A stretch of 64,000 nt of DNA from Dyadobacter crusticola DSM 16708 (lineage in GTDB: Bacteria > Bacteroidota > Bacteroidia > Cytophagales > Spirosomataceae). A program made the position numbers and the translations under genes. Positions 40,582 to 47,364 of this stretch are shown here, piece after piece (positions within the stretch are counted from its first letter, which is position 1; each line of letters begins with the position of its first letter). The stretch is taken from positions 326,468 through 390,467 of the forward strand of contig NZ_KL370786.1 of assembly GCF_000701505.1 (NCBI RefSeq). Direction: 5' to 3'. The notes below the pieces were generated by a model, which was not told the DNA's origin, did not search any database, and saw only the letters and a list, made by a program, of their open reading frames with translations.

Positions 40582-41319
40582 ATGAAATCAGCACTAATAA
40601 CAGGCGCAAACAAAGGGATCGGGCTGGAAGTAGCCAAACAGCTCGCGGAAGAAGGATTTTTAGTCTATTTAGGAAGTCGGAATATAGCTAACGGACTTGC
40701 GGCGGCAGAGAAGCTCAAAGCAGAAGGGCTTGGGAACGTGCGCGCTATACAGCTTGATGTTACGGACATGCGTTCCATTGCTGCGGCACGGGAGTTAGTG
40801 GCGGCAGAAACGAGCACGCTGGATGTGCTCATCAATAATGCTGGTATTTCGGGTGGATTTAAGCAATCGGCACTTGAAACGGGGAGCGACGTTTTTAAAA
40901 CCGTGTTTGAGACGAATGTATTTGGCGTAGTCGACGTGACGCAGGCCATGCTGGAACTGCTAAAAGGTTCGGCTGCGCCTCGCATTGTGAATGTAAGTAC
41001 CAGTATGGCTTCACTCAGCCTGGCAGCAGATTTAAGCAACGATAATTACCCGACCCGCTTTGTAGCATATCAATCCTCTAAAGCCGCGCTGAACATGTAC
41101 ACCATCAACCTTGCTTACGAGCTGCGTGATACTGCTTTCAAGGTCAATGCAGTTTGCCCCGGCTGGACAAAAACCGACTTCACCGGACACCAGGGCAGCA
41201 GCACAGTAAAAGAAGCCGCACAACGCATCGTAAAATTCGCATTGATAGATCAGGACGGCCCCACAGGACAGTTTTTCAGCGAAGAATACTTCCCTGCGCC
41301 TGCGAATTGTCCGTGGTAA
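40582..41319 (+). CDS. SDR family NAD(P)-dependent oxidoreductase (carbonyl reductase-like)
   Basis: A 245-residue short-chain dehydrogenase. The cofactor motif TGANKGIG is at residues 7-14, with GSRN after the second strand. NNAGISGG lies near 87 and the catalytic YQSSK near 158, followed by VCPGWTKTDFTGHQGS. The TGANKGIG variant and this order are typical of carbonyl-reductase-like SDRs that use NADPH. It follows an AraC gene and is the fourth SDR of the window. The substrate is not evident. Confidence 0.92.
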   Translation: MKSALITGANKGIGLEVAKQLAEEGFLVYLGSRNIANGLAAAEKLKAEGLGNVRAIQLDVTDMRSIAAARELVAAETSTLDVLINNAGISGGFKQSALETGSDVFKTVFETNVFGVVDVTQAMLELLKGSAAPRIVNVSTSMASLSLAADLSNDNYPTRFVAYQSSKAALNMYTINLAYELRDTAFKVNAVCPGWTKTDFTGHQGSSTVKEAAQRIVKFALIDQDGPTGQFFSEEYFPAPANCPW

Positions 41320-41398
41320 TAATGGGAAGTAAAGTCCGGCATCATAGAACGTAGCTTCTATAGGGAGATGTTTCACCAATAGTTATCGACATTCGCGC

Positions 41399-41406
41399 TA
41401 TCTTGG
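41399..41406 (+). promoter_or_regulatory. candidate -7 promoter element of the alpha/beta hydrolase gene
   Basis: TATCTTGG resembles TAnnTTTG with one mismatch. It overlaps the first possible start (TTG 41403), which favours GTG 41433 as the real start with a leader of about 20 bases. Confidence 0.35.
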
Positions 41407-41432
41407 CAAATGAAACATCCAGCGATCTCGCC

Positions 41433-42554
41433 GTGAAAAAAAGACTTCTCCTTGCCGCCATTCTCATTTCTCTGATCGCTGTACTGACATACATGGTTAT
41501 GTCGAAAAAGCCTGTTGCGGGAAAGCCTCAGGAGCCGGTACTTCCTTACCCTTATCACAGTGAAGATGTATCATTCAGGAATCCGAAGGCTGGTATTACG
41601 CTTGGGGGCACGTTAACAATGCCCAGGAACGGAACAAAGCTGCCGGCAGTGATATTGATATCCGGCGGTGGGCCGCAAGATAGAAATTCACAGTTCTTGG
41701 GCCACAAACCATTCCTCGTTATCGCTGATTATCTGACCCGCCAGGGCTTTGCCGTTTTGCGGTACGATGACAGGGGAGTAGGGAAGTCCAGCGGGGATTT
41801 TGCGTCTGCTACTTCGCTTGACTTTGCGACTGATGCAGAAAGCGCCTTGGTATATCTGAGGTCAAGAAAGGAAATTGATCCGCAGAAAATCGGTTTCGCT
41901 GGACATAGTGAAGGAGGGCTTATCGGCGCGATTGTAGCTTCCGGATCGAAGGATGTTCACTTTCTTGTTTCGTTGGCGGGACCGGGTGTGGTTGGTATTG
42001 ATGGGATGATCCTGCAAACTGAGCTGATTTCCCGGGCGGGAGGTGTTGATGAAGACGGAATGGCGAGGATCAGGAAGCTCAATCAGGAAACTGCCGAAAT
42101 AATCATGCAATCGGCAGATACGATTGTTTTAAGGGAAAAGCTAACAGCTTACACGAAAGCCAATCTTGAAAATTATCCAGATAAGATGTTTCCGCCAGGT
42201 ATGCCGAAGGAGCAGTTGTTAAAAGATCAAATTGACAGAATGTGCACGCCCTGGTACCAGTTTATTTATAAAACAGATCCCGCGGTGTATTTCAGGAAAG
42301 TTACCTCTCCGGTACTCGCACTGAACGGATCCAAGGACTTGCAGGTCGACGCCCGGCAGAATTTGCCTGCCATAACAAAGGCTGTAAAAGAGGGAGGTAA
42401 TCCCAATGTGACGGCTTTGGTGCTTCCTGATCTGAACCATTTTTTCCAGAAAAGCAAAAACGGACATCCAAGTGAATATGCAGACAATCAGGATACATTT
42501 TCGCCAATTGCGCTGACTGCAATGTCCGACTGGCTTCATGCACAAACCAAATAA
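41433..42554 (+). CDS. alpha/beta hydrolase (peptidase S9/prolyl-oligopeptidase-like), membrane-anchored
   Basis: A 373-residue hydrolase. GTG 41433 begins a signal or membrane segment (KKRLLLAAILISLIAVLTYMVM); TTG 41403 is an alternative start that lies inside a possible promoter element. The catalytic domain has GGGPQDRNSQ as the oxyanion loop, DRGVGKSSGDF, nucleophile in GHSEGG (near residue 158), ALNGSKDLQVD with the Asp, and DLNHFFQ with the His. It is like the broad family of secreted esterase/dipeptidyl-peptidase hydrolases. It would act in the periplasm. It converges with map, and a strong double hairpin separates them. Confidence 0.85.
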   Translation: MKKRLLLAAILISLIAVLTYMVMSKKPVAGKPQEPVLPYPYHSEDVSFRNPKAGITLGGTLTMPRNGTKLPAVILISGGGPQDRNSQFLGHKPFLVIADYLTRQGFAVLRYDDRGVGKSSGDFASATSLDFATDAESALVYLRSRKEIDPQKIGFAGHSEGGLIGAIVASGSKDVHFLVSLAGPGVVGIDGMILQTELISRAGGVDEDGMARIRKLNQETAEIIMQSADTIVLREKLTAYTKANLENYPDKMFPPGMPKEQLLKDQIDRMCTPWYQFIYKTDPAVYFRKVTSPVLALNGSKDLQVDARQNLPAITKAVKEGGNPNVTALVLPDLNHFFQKSKNGHPSEYADNQDTFSPIALTAMSDWLHAQTK

Positions 42555-42556
42555 TA

Positions 42557-42608
42557 AAACAACCCGGATCAGCGCCACGGCATCCTGCGGCGCTGAGCTG
42601 GGTTGTTT
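42557..42608. terminator. bidirectional terminator between hydrolase and map
   Basis: AAACAACCC at 42557-42565 pairs with GGGTTGTTT at 42600-42608, and inside it CAGCGCC at 42570-42576 pairs with GGCGCTG at 42589-42595. The A-rich and T-rich ends make it usable in both directions. It touches the last base of the map stop codon. Confidence 0.8.
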
Positions 42609-43369
42609 CAACTAATCCCATTCATTGCCGTCAAAATAAGCGGGGCTTTGTCGGTTACTACGATGGTGTGTTCGTGCTGGGCCATAAAGCCGCCTTTGTT
42701 TCCGACCATCGTCCAGCCGTCGCTAAGCTGGGTCGCGAAGGAAGATGTAGTTGAAATAAAGGTTTCAATCGCAACGACGGAGTCCTTCTTGAATCGTCTT
42801 TGGTCTGATTTATTTCTGAAATTCAGCAGTTCATTCGGTTGTTCGTGCAATGCGCGGCCTATGCCGTGACCTGCCAGGTTTCTGATCACTTTATACCCGC
42901 GTTTCTTAGCTTCCGACTCCATCAGGTGACCAATATCCGCTATTTTGACACCACCCCTGATATTCTTAATGGTTTTAAGCAGGATCTCCTTTGATGCATT
43001 GACAAGCTTTTGGTGCGCGTAAATGTCCTGTCCCAATACAAAAGAACCGCCGTTATCTGCCCAAAAACCATCCAGTTCAGCAGAAACGTCGATGTTAATG
43101 AGATCACCTTCCTGCAATCTCCTTTTAGCGGAAGGTACCCCATGGCAGAATTCATTGTTGACACTAATGCAGGTCCATCCCGGAAATCCATAAGTTGAAT
43201 GTGGTGCAGATTTCGCCCCGAACTCGCTCAGTAGCTTCGCTGCATACTCGTCGAGTTCTTTCGTAGTCATTCCCGGTTCTGCGTATTCAGTTGTTTTTTT
43301 CAATGTATATGCAACCGCCTCGCTCGCTTTTTGCATTCCTTGTAAGTCGGTCTCTTTGGTAATGGACAT
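42608..43369 (-). CDS. map: type I methionyl aminopeptidase
   Basis: A 253-residue methionine aminopeptidase. Both metal-binding Asp are in the INIDVSAELDGFWADNGGSF segment, the metal His is in GHGIG, and the two Glu are in AIETFIS and HEHTIVV; the substrate-side His is in EFCHGVP. It removes the initiator Met from new proteins. The gene stands outside the usual ribosomal-protein/SecY setting, so it may be an additional map copy; the rest of the genome is not visible. It converges with the hydrolase gene and is followed upstream by DUF4174 on the same strand (32-base gap). Confidence 0.95.
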   Translation of the reverse strand: MSITKETDLQGMQKASEAVAYTLKKTTEYAEPGMTTKELDEYAAKLLSEFGAKSAPHSTYGFPGWTCISVNNEFCHGVPSAKRRLQEGDLINIDVSAELDGFWADNGGSFVLGQDIYAHQKLVNASKEILLKTIKNIRGGVKIADIGHLMESEAKKRGYKVIRNLAGHGIGRALHEQPNELLNFRNKSDQRRFKKDSVVAIETFISTTSSFATQLSDGWTMVGNKGGFMAQHEHTIVVTDKAPLILTAMNGIS

Positions 43370-43401
43370 AATTGTGTTTTAATGTTGAACAGGTATTTCT
43401 C

Positions 43402-43764
43402 TTACTTCTTTTCATTCATTTCCCTCATTCGCATGGGCATTGCGTCGATCAGACCGAACAGTTTATCTTTCTTCACAAGCTCGCCCGAACGCAGCTTTTC
43501 ACCGCCGTCGCGACCGATCAGGATAAAAGTAAATGCCTCGGAGCTATTGACCTGCCATTTCTCCCACTTTTCGGCATTTTGTGAAGAAAAAGCAATGGAC
43601 TCTACTTCAATGTCTCTTTCACGAAGTCCGTCCTGAACTGCATCCAGCTCTTTCAGTTGCGATTTCCAGCGTTGCTCGCCCGCGGCGTTGTGAAACAGCA
43701 GAACCTTTCGCGGCTGCTCGTTGATATTGACCATTATAAGAAAAATCAGGATTATAGTTTTCAT
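43402..43764 (-). CDS. DUF4174 domain-containing protein
   Basis: A 120-residue protein with a short hydrophobic N terminus (residues 3-13, possibly a signal) and then the DUF4174 domain. The domain is recognisable by the RKVLLFHNAAGEQRWKSQLKEL start, the LIGRDGGEKLRSGELV turn and the final LFGLIDAMPMRMREM. The fold is thioredoxin-like, but no CxxC is present. The cell location is probably the periplasm. Function is unknown. It lies upstream of map and may be co-transcribed with it. Confidence 0.85.
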   Translation of the reverse strand: MKTIILIFLIMVNINEQPRKVLLFHNAAGEQRWKSQLKELDAVQDGLRERDIEVESIAFSSQNAEKWEKWQVNSSEAFTFILIGRDGGEKLRSGELVKKDKLFGLIDAMPMRMREMNEKK

Positions 43765-43827
43765 AATATCAATTTCAAAAAAATGCTGCCAGCGACAATG
43801 CTTTGTGAAATATACTTCATCTGCCAG

Positions 43828-44757
43828 TTATTCAAAGAGCAGCACGGGTTCCACCTGGTAACCTGCCGAGCGCAGTAGCGAGATCAGGCCGGTTTCAAAA
43901 CGCAAATGGGCGAGGCCGACGGCTATCAGTGTTGGTTTCGCTGTAATATTTTCGATGATTTTCGGCATCCAGTGCCTGTTACGTGCTTCCAGTGGGATAA
44001 AGCTAAAATCTGTAAGCGTCTGCAATCCCGTAGCTGGCTGGTCCAGCTGGTATTCAAATCTCATCTGTTTATAATCGCTGATCGCCTCATCGACATTATT
44101 CATCTGGTAAAGGTTCCAGTCTGGCTTGTCGCTGTTTTTGATGCGGTCAATGGCGCGTGCAAGATATTGGCGGGCGTGATCGATCCTGGAACTATCGAAA
44201 TTGGTATCGATAACCCGGTCCAGCCGGTCGCCTTTTCTTCCACGGCTGACGTACAAATTGAACAGGTCCAGGTCCATCATCGGCTGTGTCATAAACTGGT
44301 CTCCTGCAAGCAATGTAATAAGCATTGCTCCCTCCATTTCGCCCACTGTCAATTTTGCTGCCTCAGGATTGTCGCGGATTCCTTGGCCTACTCTCGCGAC
44401 AAAAAAGGAGTCCAGTGTACGAAATTGGGTTTCATCAAGCAGGCCCAGTGCCTTCAATACCGCACCTGCCGGTTTGTCCGGCCGGACCGCTGGCGACGTG
44501 CTAAATACTTCCGTAAGAATGAATTCTGTGCTGTCCACTGCTTTTCTTACCTGGGGATATTCCAGCAGCCAATCAGCACCGGTCAGGTGGAATGTGCCAA
44601 GCAGGTACGAAGGTTTCGAGCACTGCGGCCCCGTTACCTTCCAGAGGCACGTCCTGGGATTTTCCGAATGCGGCCTGGTATTGGTCTGTGCAGGTTGGTA
44701 GTGATGGGTTGGTTTCGGATTAAAAAACAAGACCATTAACAGCAGGTAAGTGTTCAT
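43828..44757 (-). CDS. TraB/GumN family protein
   Basis: A 309-residue protein with an N-terminal hydrophobic stretch (MNTYLLLMVLFF) that is likely a signal or anchor. The TraB/GumN (Tiki-like) domain follows, with its first motif in PSYLLGTFHLTG (Gly-X-X-His) near residue 52, then ILTEVF, and the second motif LIAVGLAHL near 289. The C-terminal LLRSAGYQVEPV is also typical. Relatives of this fold are metal-dependent proteases (Tiki) or of unknown function in bacteria. It stands as a single gene. Confidence 0.88.
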   Translation of the reverse strand: MNTYLLLMVLFFNPKPTHHYQPAQTNTRPHSENPRTCLWKVTGPQCSKPSYLLGTFHLTGADWLLEYPQVRKAVDSTEFILTEVFSTSPAVRPDKPAGAVLKALGLLDETQFRTLDSFFVARVGQGIRDNPEAAKLTVGEMEGAMLITLLAGDQFMTQPMMDLDLFNLYVSRGRKGDRLDRVIDTNFDSSRIDHARQYLARAIDRIKNSDKPDWNLYQMNNVDEAISDYKQMRFEYQLDQPATGLQTLTDFSFIPLEARNRHWMPKIIENITAKPTLIAVGLAHLRFETGLISLLRSAGYQVEPVLLFE

Positions 44758-44814
44758 TATTAGCTTGTCATGAGTGTTTTATATAAATGTCGGCGGCTTG
44801 CTGCGGCGCGGAAC

Positions 44815-46671
44815 TTAGTGCAGCAGGGTAATCGTATTGCGGATTACCTGCGTACGGCCGTTGTCAAATTCTATCATGAGCTCGTAGGGGTAAATGCCCG
44901 GCTGCACCCTGGTTCCTTTGTAAAAGCCGTCCCATAAAGCATAACCGCTTTCCACGGTCTGGTCGCGGCGGAATGCGACCACGCTTCCCCAGCGGTTATA
45001 CAATCGAAAAGATTTGATCTTCAATGCACTGCCGGAGAATTTCATGTTCATCGCCTCATTTTTCCCGTCCGTATCAGGTGTAAATGCATTCGGAATAAAG
45101 ACCTGTTCAAAACAGTCTTGCCCGATACTGTAAGAACGGCCGACAATGCAGCCGGTAGTATCTTTGACATTTACCGTATTATGGCCTGGTGAAAGACTGG
45201 TAAACACAGTATCATCGGTGAAGTTGATCCCATCAATGGAGTAGGTGAGGGGGCCACTGCCGATGGCGTGGATAGTTAGGGAACCGTCATTTTCTCCGCA
45301 GCTGGCACTTTTTTCAATCACCTGCCGGAACTCGGGCGCGGGGACCGTCCGTACGACAATCTCCTTCGTAGCAACGCATCCATCCTGATTTTTTACTGAC
45401 GCGGTATAAGTACCCGGTTCAACTTCATGGAAAAATGGCGAGCTCTCATAAGTAATTCCGTCGAGTGAGTAGCTGAGCAATCCTGTGGCGGAAGCGATTA
45501 TCGAAACGGAGCCAAATTGCGAGCCGCAGTTTCCGTGCTGCACTTCTACGTCCTGCAATGTTACTCCTCGCTCAGCTGCGTCAGGTACTCTTACCATCAA
45601 ACTGACTTCGCAACCCACCGAATCTTTTGCCCTGACCAGGTACTCGCCACCAGGCAGGTCAGGGAAATAGCCTTTTTCTTGGAATGGACCATCGTCCAAT
45701 GCATAAGAAAAATGGTCGTAGCCCCCTTGTGCAACTGCGCCAATGCCACTAGAACCGGCTTCGCACGGATTCAGGGTATGTATCTCCCGAAAGGTGGGTG
45801 TAAAACGCTTCCCAATTGTCACTTGCCGCGTATCGGTACAGCCCGCAGCTGTCTTGGCCGTGATTTTGTATGTCTTGGGATACAGCCCCTGAAATACCGG
45901 CGACGCTTGAAATGCATCATTATCGATGCTGTAAGTCACCGGTGCAGCGCCTGTGGCTTTCACAGCAATAATTCCATTGTCTTTCCCGCAATTGGCATCC
46001 GTCAATTGTACATCTGTGATTTTTGCTTCATTCACTTTGATAATCACAGGTACTACGGGCGTTTCCGTGTCGTGGAAGGTTTGTGACAGGAAAAAAGTGT
46101 CGGTTTGACTTACCTGTGTTTCGTAAATATTGCCCCGGTGCAGTAGCTTCGATTTCTGCTTGTCCGAGTACCAACGCACATCTTTGCCGGTGACTTCCAG
46201 CTTCGCTGTTTCCCCCTTGCAAAATGTGTCCGGTGATTTGAGCCTGAGTCTGTACAATTCAAGGGTGAGCTTCATGCCTGCGCAATCGAACTCTCTTACA
46301 CCTGTCATTTTTTCTTCAATCGGGTCGTAAGTAAATGAATATTTACTGTAACAAAACAAGGCGAAGGTGGCTACATACATTTCTTTGATCACCGCAAAAT
46401 GCATTTCACCCGCGTTCCCGCTGACAGATGCGCCACTGATATCCCATAGTGCAAAATAGGGAGTCTGACTTGTTACCTGCTGGAAAAAACTGCCGGTAAG
46501 ATTGCTGCCATTTTGGGTTATCTGCATGGAGCCTGGCCAGTAGGAGACTGCCGACGGCCTCGGCCCATAGTCCATTCCCTGCCAGTAACCCGAAAGATCC
46601 TGACCGGTAACAGGAAGCATGATCAACCCGAGCAAGAGTATCAGGAACAGGTTTTGTAAAGATTTTTTCAT
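44815..46671 (-). CDS. T9SS type B sorting domain-containing protein with SprB-like repeats
   Basis: A 618-residue secreted protein. A signal peptide (MKKSLQNLFLILLLGLIML, cleaved near VTGQ) precedes a domain of about 110 residues. Four or so SprB-type repeats follow at about 220-520, recognisable by ANCGKDNGIIAVKATG, HGNCGSQFGSVSIIA and SASCGENDGSLTIHA, each ending in a GC(T/V)AT-like phrase. The last 95 residues are the type B (gliding-associated) sorting domain: IPNAFTPDTDGKNE, FRLYNRWGSVVAF and PGIYPYELMIEF. SprB-like repeats occur in surface adhesins of gliding Bacteroidota. It is exported via the type IX system. It is a single gene on its strand. Confidence 0.92.
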   Translation of the reverse strand: MKKSLQNLFLILLLGLIMLPVTGQDLSGYWQGMDYGPRPSAVSYWPGSMQITQNGSNLTGSFFQQVTSQTPYFALWDISGASVSGNAGEMHFAVIKEMYVATFALFCYSKYSFTYDPIEEKMTGVREFDCAGMKLTLELYRLRLKSPDTFCKGETAKLEVTGKDVRWYSDKQKSKLLHRGNIYETQVSQTDTFFLSQTFHDTETPVVPVIIKVNEAKITDVQLTDANCGKDNGIIAVKATGAAPVTYSIDNDAFQASPVFQGLYPKTYKITAKTAAGCTDTRQVTIGKRFTPTFREIHTLNPCEAGSSGIGAVAQGGYDHFSYALDDGPFQEKGYFPDLPGGEYLVRAKDSVGCEVSLMVRVPDAAERGVTLQDVEVQHGNCGSQFGSVSIIASATGLLSYSLDGITYESSPFFHEVEPGTYTASVKNQDGCVATKEIVVRTVPAPEFRQVIEKSASCGENDGSLTIHAIGSGPLTYSIDGINFTDDTVFTSLSPGHNTVNVKDTTGCIVGRSYSIGQDCFEQVFIPNAFTPDTDGKNEAMNMKFSGSALKIKSFRLYNRWGSVVAFRRDQTVESGYALWDGFYKGTRVQPGIYPYELMIEFDNGRTQVIRNTITLLH

Positions 46672-46872
46672 GGCAAATAGGACGTCAGCATGCAGACAAA
46701 CAGGAGGCTTTTGCTTTAAAGATCAGATAATTTCACATCTAATATAAATCGGTTACAATTAATTGAACTAATAATGCTAAACAGTTCCGACTTAGTAGCA
46801 AGCGGGAATTTTGATGCGGGCGAGTTCGGTCATTTGAAACCATCCAAGTGTTTTAAACTTTGACCAAAAACC

Positions 46873-46901
46873 TTTGAAAAAACATTCCGTGACTATATTT
46901 G
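46873..46901 (+). promoter_or_regulatory. candidate promoter TTTG-N17-TATATTTG
   Basis: TTTG at 46873-46876 and TATATTTG at 46894-46901 (exact TAnnTTTG) lie 17 bases apart, two fewer than the consensus spacing. Transcription would begin close to 46906, only a few bases before ATG 46913, so the message would be almost leaderless. Confidence 0.5.
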
Positions 46902-46912
46902 CCCCGCAAACA

Positions 46913-47290
46913 ATGCGTACCACTCTGCTGTACATATGGCTAATCGCAACTATCCTGCCGACATTCAGTCAGTGGGGTACCATCGCGTATTACCAGATCA
47001 ACAAGGAGTACATTACGCGTGTGCTCTGCGAAAATCGGGACAAACCGCAGCTTCATTGCGACGGGCATTGTTTCCTTGCCAAAAAGCTGAAAGCCCAGGA
47101 GGAAAAGAAAGACAAGCAAACCAGCGAACGTGTTCAAAATCTTCCTTCGCTGCATCTGTTCGCGTCGCCCCTCGCTTCATTTGAGTTTTTGGCGCGCACT
47201 TTCCTGCCCAATCAGCAACAAATCTTTCCTTATCATCTGGCCGCTTACCAGGCCCCGCTTACAGTTGTAGTTCCACCTCCCTGCGCCTAG
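46913..47290 (+). CDS. hypothetical small protein with Cys-rich motif, upstream of metal-uptake receptor
   Basis: A 125-residue protein. I chose ATG 46913 because the hydrophobic N terminus (MRTTLLYIWLIATILPTF) starts there and the in-frame TTG 46874 lies in the probable promoter. After an N-terminal membrane segment or signal comes a motif with Cys39, Cys49 and Cys53 (VLCENRDKPQLHCDGHCFLAKKL), then a charged Lys/Glu-rich stretch and a hydrophobic end with PPPCA. The C-x9-C-DGH-C pattern recurs, by memory, in small Bacteroidota proteins next to TonB receptors for metals; I cannot assign a named family. It is followed 74 bases later by the TonB receptor. A metal-binding role is inference. Confidence 0.7.
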   Translation: MRTTLLYIWLIATILPTFSQWGTIAYYQINKEYITRVLCENRDKPQLHCDGHCFLAKKLKAQEEKKDKQTSERVQNLPSLHLFASPLASFEFLARTFLPNQQQIFPYHLAAYQAPLTVVVPPPCA

Positions 47291-47364
47291 GTCTCATTTG
47301 TCGTTATTTCTTACCTAACTGCTCCATTCGGCGTTCGAATGGGGGTATCTACAATTGTATTCGA

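Noticed and set aside
41340..41375. Small dyad ATAGAA-CGTAGC-TTCTAT considered as a terminator of the SDR gene
   Set aside because: The stem is only six bases with no T-run; it may be incidental.
43906..44739. Open frame of 277 codons on the plus strand over the TraB/GumN gene
   Set aside because: It is antisense to a protein with both TraB motifs; its composition (many Cys, His, Arg) is typical of shadow frames here.
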